Assembly: GCF_030272615.1 (NCBI RefSeq)
Contig: NC_081414.1
Location: 661,116,438-661,180,437, forward strand
DNA length: 64,000 nt
Direction: 5' to 3'
From: Cryptomeria japonica
Lineage: Eukaryota > Streptophyta > Pinopsida > Cupressales > Cupressaceae
Shown here: piece after piece, positions 22,736 to 35,242 of the stretch
Layout of the letters: every line of letters starts with the position of its first letter
How positions within the stretch are numbered: position 1 is the stretch's first letter
The notes under the pieces: generated by a model
The model's input: the letters and a program-made list of their open reading frames with translations, nothing else
Database searches by the model: none
What the model was told of the DNA's origin: nothing
Program-made: the position numbers and the translations under genes

Positions 22736-25700
22736 ATGAAATTTCAAGTAGACAAAGATGCTCCTCCAGAGTCAAGGATGACTTCAAAATGGAAGAACGT
22801 CAGCGACACCAACCTCAGACACATCAATTTGAGGGAATTTAAGAAGTGAATGTTTGGTTTGGACAACCTTGTGCCTACCACCATTGCGTGAAAGATGATG
22901 AAGAGTGGCATCGTGCATGTTGCTGGCTTCCTCCCCACCATGCAGTGCAATGAACTAGTGGTCGAATGTGCCAAACACTACAACCCCATCAGTAAGGACA
23001 TTGTTGCATTTGATGGAAGAGTGCTGGCGAATATCAGTGATGAGGCCATTAGAGAGGTCTTCAGGATCCCAGAGTATCACAACACAGTGTATATGACAAA
23101 GGACGAAGCTGACAGTCTGTACCAGGACCACCTAGAGGAATATGATGCCATAGTTAACCATTCTTGGCTAGACAAGCTGAGGAAGGGCGCCTCCAAACTC
23201 TAGAGGAAGAGCCTAGTGCGAGCATACTTCAAGGAGGACATTGGGGACATGATTGTCTTGCTCAATAGAATAATAGGAAATCCTCAAGGAGCTCCATTCA
23301 AACCCTGGATGTATTATTTCATTAATGAAATAATCAATGGAGTAAAAATGATAGACTGGGCCAAGATGATTAGCGACAACCTAGATAGCCAACTGAGGAA
23401 CCTGGAGACGAATAGGACTTTCTTCATGAGTTCTTACTTGTTTTATTCCTTGGCCAGGACCTACAGGTACAGAGGTCTCACTTGTAGAGGAGAAGTTGGG
23501 AACAAGGAGAACCAGTTTCCAGTGTATGATTGCTATCCCCAACTCCACATGGAGGAGAAATTCCATTTCAAAAGAGTGAATGATACCTTCCTGATGCACA
23601 TTACCCAGACACTTCAAGGTGGGCTGCACCAGAGACTCTCTCAAGAGTCTATGGACTTCATCGGTCGGTTTGGGTGTTGGTACATCCAATATCCAAAATT
23701 CACTTACCTCCGAATTCAGGGATTCTTCGGGCCTCCATACAAGCTTCCGGCTTACCCTACCAACCAAGTAGTGTTGCTCGAGGTTGTGAGACAATTGGAG
23801 GAGTATATAGTGATTCAAAGGGATAAGCAGAAGAAGGCAGGAACGTCCTCACTTACAATTGGCAATGGGCTAGAAACATGTCCATCCTCACAAGCTGTCG
23901 CAACCACCGATAAGGAGTTGGCCTAGTATCCCTTCTATCAATACAAGGCAAGATGGAATTTCGATCCATTCCATAGGATAAAGAAGGTCGAAGGAACAAC
24001 GTTTGAACATAGACTGGATCTAGAAGACTATTGGGCTAATGCAGCCGATAGCTTCGAGATTAGGAAGAGATTCTGGTCAAGAATCCCTTTGAGTATGGTG
24101 AGAGCAACATAAGTATTTAGAGTTGCCGATCAGGTAGAAGAAAGCCTAGAACTTCAGCAGCCGGGCTTTTAAAAGATGAAAAATGAATCCTTAGTTTTAA
24201 TAGATTGGACGGAGGGAGAGAAATCAGATCTAGCAGACCTCATGAGGTCGGTGGTTGAGTATTCAAGATGGTAGGCGTCTGAAAAGACAAAGCAGTTGAA
24301 GGCCAAAGGTGTGACCTTGACTTACGAATTAATGGGAGTAGATGATACTCTGTCCGTCAATCCTTGTACCTCCGCCGGTGATGTTTGAAATCTAGAAAGT
24401 GTTGGGTCTCGAAAGAGGAAGGAGTTGGTTGGAAGCTCCACAAAGGTTACAGGGAAAAGGGTTGTAGGTGAAAGAAGAGAGCCCAGTGAAGGCCATTCCA
24501 TCCTAAGTGTTGCTTCCATTGCGCCCGGTCAGAATGCAATTGGGGAGCAAGAGATGAACATCTGCATGATTGATGATGAAGTAAGAGTGCTTTCTCAACC
24601 AGTTAAGGAAGTAGTGGAAGAGGTCATCCAAAGTCCAGACAGAGAGCAAACTGAAGCACCTACAGTCTTCTTGGATGGCATACCAACAAACCCAGGAGAG
24701 GCAAATGATGAGTTTGACCGGAACACTGTAGAGCAATCAACCATTCCGGATTGGCTGAGAGAAAGGATAAAGGCCAAGGTTCCCAAGGAGGCCCGCTCCG
24801 AAGAGGTCACCGCAACATTTCTGGAGAAGGTGAATGAACCCACTATAACTAAACCACCCAAACCCGCTAGGAAGTTCTCCCTAATTCAAAGAGACAATGC
24901 AAGATTCAGGACAGTCCAGATAGCGGTGCCCAAAGAAGGGAAGACTAGAGACAATGTCACCACGAATGATTACAAGGTTACCATCATAGAGCTGGGTAAG
25001 CCCACCCAGGACCAAGAGGTCCAATATTTTGACGACTCCCGCAAAGAGGAAAAAGGTTGAAGAAGAGAACTAGCAGTGGAGGAAGTATGTTCTCCATCTT
25101 ACCAGCCCACTCAACTGTGAGATCCCGGTTACCTCGCCACATCCTTTTTTGCAGGGATCAATGAAAGACTATGATGATATGAAGGGCTCGTACACTCAAG
25201 CAAAGGAGTGGATTTCAGACGCTTCGGTGCGTGCTGACACACTGGAGGAAAATTTAGTATCGACACATGAGTCAGCCTCTTTACTGATCGATCGTATCCA
25301 GGATCTAGCCTCCAATTGGGAAGAAGTGGATGAAATTCAGAATGAACTACTCCCTCATCTGAAGGTTATCCGAGGCATGTCGAAGAGAATCTTAATGGAT
25401 GCAGGTATCATACAGACAGGAGACAGGTACGACTTCAGCTCATGGTACTATACTTTGGTCACCCGGATTGAGGTTCTGAAGAAATCCGAGACCAAGTGCT
25501 TTGAGACAGAGGAAAGTGTTAGAGAGATCCTGGGCAAGGTATTCCGTGTGGCGTCAAAGATCTGGAAGAAGGAGAGCCTAAGAGAGAAACATTTACAAGT
25601 GGAGAACCTGAGAGCCAAGATTTAGGCAAGCTTCTTCAAGGATTCAGGGATGATTGATAAAGGCGATCTTTCAAAGATTGCAAACTTCCTCTCCATCGAT

Positions 25701-25855
25701 GAGAACTTCCTTATCCAAGCAGTTGAGTGGGAAGGCATTCTTGCCACATGTACCGATGATGTGGACATCATCGACTTCCAGATTGGCGGTTTGCCAAGTG
25801 TTACCATGGAGGAGGTCAAGCTCATTGTGTCTAGATACGTTGAATCTCTGAAATA
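22736..25855 (+). pseudogene. Unrecognised long ORF carried by long-LTR copy B
   Basis: From an ATG at 22736, one frame stays readable to 25060 apart from about ten single-codon stops. A second frame continues from 25149 to 25855. I do not recognise the protein as gag, pol or env. The first 400 residues look globular (FDGRVLANISDEAIREVFRI, WMYYFINEIINGVKMIDW, FGCWYIQYPKFTYLRI). The middle is acidic and Pro-rich. The last part is helical and charged (ETEESVREILGKVFRVASKI). It might belong to the plant-mobile or Transposase_32 type of retroelement-associated proteins, but I cannot confirm this. Most stops fit CAG or CGA turned to TAG or TGA. A 'tttgtctgcag' before the ATG and 'ccttttttgcag' at 25143 look like splice acceptors. 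Copy C encodes a homologue of its C-terminal part (58798-59700). Confidence 0.7.
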
Positions 25856-25938
25856 AGAAAGTGGCCACTCACCTCAGTGAAATTAGCAGTTGCGCCACGT
25901 GTCACTCTTTCATTCATTTGAGCTGATAGTATTTTGGG

Positions 25939-26027
25939 AAACCCTAATTAGGGTTTAGGACTTTCAATCTTGGCCCTTGATCATTGTTTGATCTCGGCTG
26001 TTCATTTATTCTTGAAAACTATATAAG
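25939..26027 (+). promoter_or_regulatory. Copy B core promoter: perfect telo-box palindrome plus TATA
   Basis: Perfect palindrome aaaccctaattagggttt (25939-25956), two 'ggcc/ggct' motifs ('cttggcccttgat', 'ctcggctgttcat'), and TATATAAG at 26020. The spacing to the TATA box is 64 bp. It is followed by 'ctcctctcatttggagag'. Confidence 0.75.
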
Positions 26028-27103
26028 GCTACCTCCTCTCATTTGGAGAGTGTGAGGTTTTTGATGTATTGTTGCTTAAGGTCATTTCCAGATAATATAT
26101 TGCTTGTGCGCTGCTTTGTAATCTCTATTATTTGAATGATTTGCATGGTTTTGATTGCCTCAACACTTAGTTAGAATTAATTTAGATTTGCTTTCATTGT
26201 TGTTAATTTGAATGAAGGATTTGATAAGTGTCAATTGATGGTGTATCTCCGCTCATACTTTTGGTAAATGGATGATTTCCATCTTATCGTGCAAAGTTAG
26301 TCTGAGCCCATCCTCTGTGCATCCCAACATCACGATCATAAGCACAACCCATCGAAGATTGCACCGACTTTGTGTAGTTGTCCCTAGTGTGGCGAAGCAA
26401 GGTTTGGTTTCTCGAGAGCACCCAATTGATACCGTCTCTGGAGTTCGTAGGATTAGATTAGCCTCCTCAAATCCTATCCCTTTTCCCCTTTCTTTTGAAA
26501 GTCTAAATCCTAGAAAATTCCCCAAAAAAAGAAGAGCCTAAAATTGCTAAATTCATCTAAGTCCAGCAGTTCAAGATACTTGTTAAACGTAAGTCCCCCT
26601 TGAAATTTTAGCATACACTACCCAAGAAGCTATTCCACTAAAGTCGCTTGTTCGCACGTATAGACCTTGGAATCAGTAGTGATTTTTTAGGAGAGGATAG
26701 AATACCTTCGGGTATCCTATTCTAATGTTTGGTAGATGATAAAACAGACACCAACAGTTACCATTGCCGAATTTTGTATAGGTAACACTACCAAATCCCT
26801 ATCTATCCATATACATCAAAATGGGTCACCAAACCCCAAAAATGTTGGCCCCATATTATCAAATTGAGCATTCAACACTACCCTTATATTCTATCTTCTT
26901 TTTTGTCATTCTTTATCTATCTAATTACATGCCTAGTGGCTTAGCATACAACCTTTACTTCTATAATTAGCAGAAAATATTATCACAATAGAATAACTAG
27001 ACAAATTTTGCTCTCTTTTTCACCAGGAAACCTGGATCACTATTCTTATGAGCCCTTATATCTGCATCTCCATTGTCATCCTCGGCCACGTCCACGACAT
27101 CTG

Positions 27104-29216
27104 TGTAATGTCCCCTTCTTTGCAGTGATTAGTTCAGTGGTCCATTGGCCTATTCCGGAGACCCGTAGGCTATGTGGAAGGGAGAATTAGGGTTTCCAAC
27201 TTTTGTGGAGTTCTGCTCGGGCTTTTTAAGGTTTACCAGGAGGGAATTCTTCAGTTTTGTCTATGGTTTCCTTCTGGGTTTTTCATGAGCTCTAAGGTGG
27301 CATAACATGCATTTGATTCTTTGGTGAAGTGAGAACTTACTATTTTTAGTAAGTTAGGGTTTGGCTGTTTGGATGATGCTGTCTTACTGAGCTTTCCAAG
27401 CTCTTTCTCTAGGTGCGAAGATCATGTTTTTCGGAGGAGTATTCCATGACTTACTATTTTTAGTAAGTGGCAGTATTGAGCAATTCTATTTTTAGCAGTT
27501 TGGACAGGGCCTTGATCCTATAGCAGTTCAGCGGTCTTCATTGCTCAGCTTCATCCTGGATTTTGTTGATAATCAGTACTAGAGTCATAAGTGATTTAAT
27601 TAAATATTATTTCCTTATCCTAAGGCTTAATATTTAATTATTTTATTATTGATTAATCTTATATTGAGCGACTTAGGAAAAAGATATATTTATATCTAAT
27701 ATCAATGTTATTATTTCCTAAGTTAGGCATTGAAATTTGGAGAAGGCATTAAGTTATTGTTGAAGACTTAGGCAAGTTTGAACTTGTTTAATTATTGGTT
27801 AAAATGCAACTTGGGTGCCCACCTTGGGAAATGAAATGAAATGTCATTTGGAAGCCATATGATAGTGAAATGAAATAAAATTTCATTTGGACGCCATATG
27901 ATAGTGAAATGAAATGAAATTTGGAGAGGTGAATTCGAGAGCATTTACGTTTGAATTTCAGAGGGAAAAAACTATAAATACAGGTGCTTGGCCTCCCATT
28001 TGGACATCTTATGAAATTGCATTGTTATGCTGCCAGTTTGGCTATTGAAAATCTGAGCTTCGAAGTGTGGCTTCCTAGCTAAGTCTCAGTTTCGTACTTG
28101 GAAAGATAGTACCTAGCTGTGTTCCTGTAATTCCAGTGCTATCCGTGAGTGTTCTACAAATTGTGGAGAGTTTTGTGTGGATTTTGGAGTGTTTCCTTGT
28201 TGCTGGTTGTGGAGTTGCTGAAACCATATTTTGCTCATACCTCTTGATCAAGTGATTGTATCGTTCTGGGTATCGGCTCTTTGGAAGCGTATTGGGAAGA
28301 CAATTCTCCTATCTTGGCGTGGCTTTTGGTGCTCATCACAATTTTTGGTTGTAAATCGAAGTTTGCTGCTGTAGCACCATTTTCAGACTTACCTTGGGAT
28401 GCGTGCAACACTTTCGGGGCTTCCAAGTTGTGAGTTTGAGGTATTGGATTGGTTGCCTATGTTATATTAGTCATTTGCATTTTATTTGGTGTGATTCCGG
28501 TTAGTTTTGAGAAAGTTATGAGTGTTTTGGTGTTTTCGGTAGTGGTTGGATAGTGTGTTTTCTAGCTTGCAGAATTAGAACAGCAGTAGTGTTCAAGTGT
28601 GGTGTGATTTTGATAGTGGATTGTTTGAGATCAGCATTAAGCTTCTTATCTTATCTCATATCTCTATTTTGTAAGATTGTTTCAGTAGTACTGATCAATC
28701 ATTCTTGCTGTTCTTATTTGTAATTCCCACTGCATAAGTGGAAGAGGCTGGCTTAGCCGCCTTCTTGCTTTGTAATTTAGTTTATGTACTCAGTCCTCCC
28801 ACTGAATAAGTGGTTGAGTGATAAGTTTTATGCAATTGTCCTCCCGCTGAAATATGTGGTAGAGTGATAGCTTAATGTAATGTCCTCCCGCTGAAATACG
28901 CGGTAGAGTGATTGAGTTTCAGTTTCTTGTTATTTCCCTTGGCTAGTTTACCGCCAAGAGTTTAGTTTCTATCCTGCTAGATAAGCAGAAGGGGCTGACT
29001 TGCCGCCCGTGCATTGTAATTTCAGTTTGATTTATGGTGCTAACGATCCCGGCAACACCGTATGCTCTCACCCTCCCAGATTGGGCTCTCGGTGAACAAA
29101 AGGTGGAAGGGTTCCCTTTCAGCAGTTTGGATTATTTCTCTAACCTTAACGGGTTATGGTGTTTGCTTGTAACTCTTATTGCTAAAAAACCAAAAAAAAT
29201 TAAGAGGAATATTACA
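27104..29216 (+). repeat. Solo LTR (Gypsy type, 2,113 bp) with 5-bp target duplication
   Basis: Starts TGTAATGTCCCC and ends AATATTACA. It is flanked by atctg on both sides (27099-27103 and 29217-29221). No internal domain is present, so this is a solo LTR left by recombination. Inside are short repeats: 'gaaatgaaatttcatttgg' around 27830-27920, the palindrome 'cttactatttttagtaag' twice (27340 and 27450), and 'cctcccgctgaaata' units with 'gtagagtgat' at 28790-28920. Confidence 0.88.
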
Positions 29217-29277
29217 ATCTGGCACCACTTTGATGACCGCAACACCTTCAGCATTATCGTCCTCCACCCCTTCCTCT

Positions 29278-30181
29278 TGTTAAAGTAGATTAGATTTCTT
29301 AGTAGATAGAAATAGAGGTATCTTTTTATTTTATTGTCTCACAAATGATGCTCTCACTAACCAATGAATCTTGCAGGTTGCTGCAAGTATAAGGAGAAGA
29401 TAGTATGTCCACAAAGTATGTTGATTCACCAAGTGTTGATAATACTTCAAGTGTTGCTGATTATATCACAAATATTGTTGAGTATTGAGAATGAGATCGA
29501 TCTCAAAGGCTTGCACTAATAGATTGTTGTACTAACCTTTCACTGATCTATCTTGGATTATATATATATATGAGTGAGGAGACAAATTGATGGATAGACA
29601 TGTCTCCACACGACGTGTCTCTCGATCGATATGTCCATTCATTAATCATTGCAAACATAATACATACCGATTCATAATCGATAGTTTATAATCCATTAAC
29701 AAATCGATTCCTAATCGGTATGTTAGAATGATGATAACACAAGCATCATTAAATCGATACACATTATCGATTATAGTAAAGATCAAGTAGTAGATCGATA
29801 CACATTATCGATTATAGTAAAGATCAATGAAAGTAGTTGATACACAATATCGACTGGGTTTAGATCATGCACGATACTCAATGCAGATTGATTTAAACAC
29901 AGATTTATACTTGGAAGAATAATAGTAATGATGATCGATGTGTGATCAGCCATTTGATCATTCAATCAAATCGATGCTTATTCATAAAATGATTATTTAT
30001 GCCACATAGAATAAATCAATCATAATGTATGTATATTAGTATATGTAATAATAATAAACTCAATTATTATTATTATGTATATTGGTATACATACGTACAT
30101 ATAACAAAATCATAAATCATTCTATTGATGTAATTATTATCCATGATTATGTTTATCTGACCGAAGCTATCATCATTAACA
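29278..30181 (-). repeat. Solo LTR of the Copia family at 39368-45709
   Basis: On the minus strand it starts TGTTAATGATGATAGCTTCGG and ends 'ctactttaaca', matching both ends of the 39368-45709 Copia LTRs. It shares their 'gacatgtct' and '(ta)n' features. The flanks are cctct (29273-29277) and cctcc (30182-30186), a 4/5 match to a target duplication. No Copia internal sequence adjoins it, so it is a solo LTR, and more diverged than the full element. Confidence 0.75.
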
Positions 30182-30890
30182 CCTCCTCCTCCCCATAGCT
30201 CTTTGATTGCTAAGGCCTTTGCCACCACTGGACATTTTGGGCCACAAGCATCATGGGCGGAGCACTTTGCCATTTCTTCTATGTCATGGCCTTCATTCTC
30301 TATCCATTCCTTACCTTGCGCAGAGAATCCCAGGTCTAGATTGCTAGACTCTTCTTCATGCTCCTCCAACAAACCTTCTTCTCACATATACTCCTTCACC
30401 CACCCTTCACTCGGGGCCTCCAATATCCCAGCCAAGCGCTACAAAAATATAATGCTCCACTCAGTATCATTCCACTATTCTTCAAGCATTTCCGGTTCAG
30501 GGTTCTCACAATAGGAAACTTCTTGACATCCCCACCTCGGCCCCTTGACATGTAGCAATTCTACGATAGAGGAACAAGCAGGCTATTATCTACATTGTCC
30601 AAGGCCGTATCAATATCCCCTAGGAATGCGTGTTTGAAGACCATCTGACATAGCTTCTGAGCTTTGGCCTTTGGCACACCCATATACAACACCATTGCTA
30701 AAAACATTGACATTATGCTGGTGTTGACCTAGTACCGGTGATAAGCTATTTGAGAAACCAAGGGGTGCCCTACTGACAGATTGGCTGCCACGTGCTTGTT
30801 AGTGACTTTGCTCAAAAACGACATTTGCTTCTTGGTGGATTCAAGCAGAAGCGGCGAGTCCATTGTCTACTATGTTAGCAGCTCACAGTG

Positions 30891-32651
30891 TGTAATGTCC
30901 CCACTTTGAAATAGAATTTAATGGCAAATAATAATAATAAAAAAATTAAAATTCACAAGAATAAAAATAAAATAAAAATAAAAATATAAAAGAATATAAT
31001 TAAAATTTCATTAAGTTAATGAATGGTCAAAATGCATGAAATGATAAGTTGTGACTCTCCCAAATACGAGGTATAAAAGGGAGATGAGAACTCATTTGAA
31101 GGGGGGGATAAATTGAAAATCAGAAGTGCAGATCAGATTTATTTTGAGAAGTGCAGATCTGATTGTGAAAGGTTTTGCCCCTTTAAAAGGGCAGAAATAA
31201 TGAAGAGTTGCACTCTCAAAGGGTGCTAATGGTGAAAGGGTGTGTCTCTTGCCAAAGGGCATACGTGATGAAGAGGTGTGACCTCTCCCTCACATTGAAA
31301 GATATAAAGGAATCAAAAGCCTCCAGTGACATCACCATCAATCAGATCAGATCAGATCAGAACTGTTAATAAGTTACAGGCAGTAACATCCTTGTTCTTG
31401 GTGTCTTACTTAATGAAAGACTAGTAGGAGGACTCTTGAATTAATTATTGATATTCACATATAATTATGAGCAACCAGTAATGATTGCAAATTAAGGATA
31501 TCGCTGCCTTAAGGAAGGACAATCAGTTTGAAGAAAGATTAGTTAAGTTAATGATAGGATCCTCAAAACAAAATATCAATGATGATTGACACGGCTAAGC
31601 GACATCGAAAAAAGGGAAAGGCAGTGACCTTTCAAAGGGGTTGCTGCCACTAAAAATGTCATGACCACTGATTGGTGGCCTTCCACCATGGAGGGAGGGG
31701 AATAAATAGCCCTAATCATTTGAAGAAAGAACAGGGAGAAGGAATCTGCACTCAGGCCTGAAGGGATAAGAATCGAAGAAGGAAAGAATACTCCAGCAAA
31801 ACTGAAACACATAAAAGGGTAAGCAAACTGTAAGAACTTTCCATCATTACATTAATAGGCATTGAACAGTCCTGGAAGAAGAGAGTGTAAAGGGAAAGAT
31901 CGAATCTGCAATTATCATTAAGACAAGGCGATACTCTGGTATGAGGTTCCTGTGCATATATCTGATAATACTTTCTGCATACTACTATTGATAGCAGATC
32001 GCTGTTATAATTATTCAATATAGTATACTGCATATTATCTCCAATCTGCTCATTTCTGATTCGTACTATGTGATTGCTTATGGCTATTTAATATGGGATA
32101 TGTGATATAAGATGGTGCTTTAAATATATATTTATTCTGTCTGATTATTGTAATCAGCTATGGTTGGGAGATGAAGGATTGCAATAGGGAGAACGGTGTT
32201 GGGGTCACCTCTAAGCACGCCACCTCTCTCTGTGTTTTTATTTGGAATGATAATGCCGATATATGAGGCTCGCCCGCTGCATGCTCAGCCGTTTTATCTA
32301 TGCATGCGTGGTCTAACAGGCAGGTTCAACATTTTTCCGGGAATATCCCTATTATTACACGGTCTCTAGAATAATTCATAATAATCAGCCTTACCAGCTG
32401 TGAGCTTGATAATTGACTCAATGCAATGCTTATTAAGCATAACTTGGATGTGGCATTGGAGATCTCGAAATAACATCTGTTATGGATACAAATATGCTGC
32501 AATATCATTAAGCATTCATTTTAAAACGTATCAGTTTCTTGGAGAAATTGTTGTTTGATAAAATATTCATAATAAAATGGCAAGCCAAAATTAAATGGAA
32601 AATAAATAGGTTTATATAAAAATTAATTTTTAAAGAAGTTGGGATGCGACA
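30891..32651 (+). repeat. Probable Gypsy-type LTR (boundaries uncertain)
   Basis: Starts TGTAATGTCCCC at 30891 and has a good TATA box (gaggtataaaaggg at 31069). It holds short repeats such as (atcag)n near 31340. A candidate end is 'ggatgcgaca' at about 32651, where Gypsy integrase coding begins abruptly. No matching target duplication was found, so it may be the 5' LTR of an internally deleted element. Confidence 0.45.
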
Positions 32652-33397
32652 GTTGTTAACAAATGGGTGGAAGGTAATCTGTGTAAAAATGTAGTAGGGC
32701 AGCAAAAAGCTTGGATTAGATGGTTATATTTGGGTGAATATTGCTACAATGCCATCTATCACATGTCTATTGGCATGATTACTTTTAGAGCTCGGTATGG
32801 TTATGATACATCTTTTGTGGATTTGGCCATTGTTGATAGTTGAATTCCAAAAGCCAAGGATTGAGTGTAGGAGAGTTAGGATATTTTGAAATCAATTAAG
32901 AATAATCTCCAATAGGCACTGAACTAGCAGTATATCTATGTAGTTAGACACAAGATAGAGAGATCTTTTGAGATAGGTGACTTGGTTTTCTTATGGTTGC
33001 AACCTTATAGGCAGTTTTCCTCAAAGAAGAGTGGTGTGAAGAAGTTGAAGCCTCGATTTTATGGACCATACAAGCTTGTAATAAGGATAGGAGGGGTTTC
33101 CTATGAGTTGGAGTTTCCAAATAATAGGAGGATCCTCGATGTATTCCATGTTTTGTGCCTCAAGAAGGCACTTGATCAGCATATTACACCCTCTCTTGAG
33201 CTTCCATATGAATAAGGTAAATTGATACTGGTACTTGAGGCTATTTTGGATGTTAAAGAGAAAAGATTGAGGATCAAGGAGTATTTGATTTGATGGAAAG
33301 ATTTGCCTTCTTAAGATGCCAGTTGGGAAGGAGAACAATCTTTGTGGCTCCCAAATCTGCAATTGGTTGAGGGCAAGCGATTTTGAGAAGGGAGGAC
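32652..33397 (+). pseudogene. Ty3/Gypsy pol C-terminal fragment
   Basis: This is the end of integrase and the tail of a Gypsy polyprotein: KAWIRWLYLGEYCYN, SIGMITFRARYGYD, then, after several stops, RSFEIGDLVFLWLQPYRQ, KPRFYGPYKLVIRIGG and RRILDVFHVLCLKKAL. A chromodomain-like segment comes last. It is followed by the 'agggcaagcg...gagaagggaggac' polypurine tract just before an LTR start at 33398. The upstream part of pol is missing. Confidence 0.85.
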
Positions 33398-35242
33398 TGT
33401 AATGTTCCTTTCCTTGGGGTGAGTCTTGTTGAATGCCCTTAGCCTATTTTAATTCCTATAGGTTAATCAAGATTTATGGAAGGGAATAACTAATTGATTA
33501 AGTTTTTATTCAATTAATTATTTTATATTTTGGGACCAAAAAGAGAATTAAAATTAAAAAGTCAACTTATGGATGAAAGAAAATATGATTTCTCAAAAGC
33601 TCGGAAACAGGTATAAAAGGGAATTACAAAGGAGAAATTCATATCTTTTGACATTTTTCATATTTTATTGTGGAATTTGGGTATTTTGGTTAAGTTTAAA
33701 CCCTAGGATGAAAACCCTAAGGGAAACATTAGTTTCGAAGAAGGATTTCTTCTTAGCTAATTCATGGTGGATTCTCATCGAAATTCATAGGTGATTTAAA
33801 ATGAATGAAATTAGTTTTGGGTCTAGCTAACTAAGGTGAATTCATCTAGGATTCATAGGTGTGCCGAATGTATTGGGATTTTATTAGAAATTTGTGCTGA
33901 AGAGTAAAGATTATTTTGAAGTGGTATTTAGATTAAAATTGTAAATAAAGATTTAAGTTTTGGATTGAGATTTAGCTAAAGAAAAATGGAAGATTATTTG
34001 TATTGATCCCAAGCTGGCTGTACTACTTTTCCTTGGATTCTATTATTGATATTGCTCAAAGCCATTCACATATTGGTAATTGCTGACTGTACAAATTTAA
34101 AAGGGTGGCGTGTGAATCAATGGAAATAATCGCAACCCCTTTTTGGAGGATGGGAAGCCTAACATTCTAGTGGCAAACATAGAGAATGTGAGTCGTGCCA
34201 TTTTCCAAGGAAATATTGGGAGCATGAGACTTCCAAAGAGGCAACGATACATCACTAGATAGAAGTGCTTGGGTAAAGGGAGTTTGGATTGCTATTACAT
34301 TGTTTGCGTAGACTTAATCAACAATCATTAGATACTTGGGAGGACGTGACAGTTTGAAGAGGTAGAGTGGAGAAGTGAGATGTTTGGGACAGCTTGGTGT
34401 AACTTTCAGATTAATTGTATAATGTCAGGGTGCCATTAATTTCCAGTTTCTGAATTTACATGTTGAAAAAACCTCTGTCAATTGATAAGAAGGAATTTTA
34501 GAAGTTTATATCAGAAAATAAATTGTGTTAATTAATAGATGATCCTTATCTTGTAACTACAATTGTTATTTCTTCATTGTGTATATCAATGCAACATCTG
34601 TTTATGATATATTTATATTGTCGTCTTGTTAAATTTGGAAAAATTTTGGGAGTTGATGATACAACCAAAAGAGCCAAGAATCATCTGCAAGCAAAACATT
34701 TGTCACACAAAAGAGATAAGCAAAGATAATATGCTCCATAATAACTTGAGAATTCTGTATTATTGCACAATAGAATATTGGAGATACAATGAATGAATGC
34801 TTGCTTTTATAGAAAGCAAGAGATGCCCTAATCCTAAAATTAGGTGAACTAAAGAAAAGCAAAGAGGAGCTGAATAAAGCTCAACTATAGCTAAACTAAA
34901 TTACTACTAAGTGAACTTAAGCTAGAAAAGCATAATTCTAGATAAAAAAAGCACCTAAGTTTAACTTAAGTGGAAAAGTAATTAAAGGACCTAATTAATA
35001 AATAATTAGATAAAGTGTCCTAAGTATTCCAACAAAAACTAAATAATAAAAAGGGGAATACTTTAATTGGGCACTTTGTCAAACATTTATACGAAAGTAA
35101 GCAAATATACCCCAGCCTATTTTAGAATAATATCCCTATGGCTAAGATTTCCCCTAGAATTATTTTAAAGAGACTCTTTGTAGTGTAGAATTTGTATCCA
35201 TCATAGGTTGGGTAAAACAAAGATTGAGGGCTAACTAGAGAC
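33398..35242 (+). repeat. 3' LTR start (TGTAATGTTCC) and following LTR-like DNA
   Basis: An LTR begins at 33398 after the polypurine tract. Its 3' end is not identifiable without a partner copy. From about 34640 to 35100 the minus strand shows a second, unrelated LTR-like segment with a TATA motif (ctataaaagcaagc near 34800-34815). No coding sequence is seen. Confidence 0.45.

Larger units (their letters stand above)
20291..26756 (+). mobile_element. Long LTR-type unit, family copy B (carries an ORF)
   Basis: The unit starts TGTTAGGACCC, aligns with copy A through 'ctttctagggttttg' and 'ggacgaagatcgcaattg', and has the same tccgcc minisatellite. It ends with the same promoter and U5 ('aagtccccctt...', 'ggagaggatagaatacc') at 'accaaca' 26756. 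Unlike copy A it carries about 3.1 kb of degraded coding sequence (22736-25855) between the minisatellite and the promoter. That is the U3 position if this is an LTR. A 110-bp block near 20640-20710 ('cgaacctagggtttacact') is duplicated at 20750-20860. No gag or pol is present. Confidence 0.65.
26997..30863 (-). pseudogene. Unrecognised minus-strand ORF relic split by two solo LTRs
   Basis: On the minus strand an ATG at 30863 opens a frame with helical hydrophobic segments (MSMFLAMVLYMGVPKAKAQK) and a few stops. After a frameshift near 30390 an acidic region follows (LLEEHEEESSNLDLGF, then ELWGGGG). Coding resumes between the two solo LTRs (29222-29277) and again left of the second, ending at a stop at 26997-26999 (DVVDVAEDDNGDADIRAH, then KKRAKF). 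That the frame resumes across both insertions shows that one gene-like unit was hit twice. I do not recognise the protein. It could be a host pseudogene or an ORF of a larger element. Confidence 0.55.
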
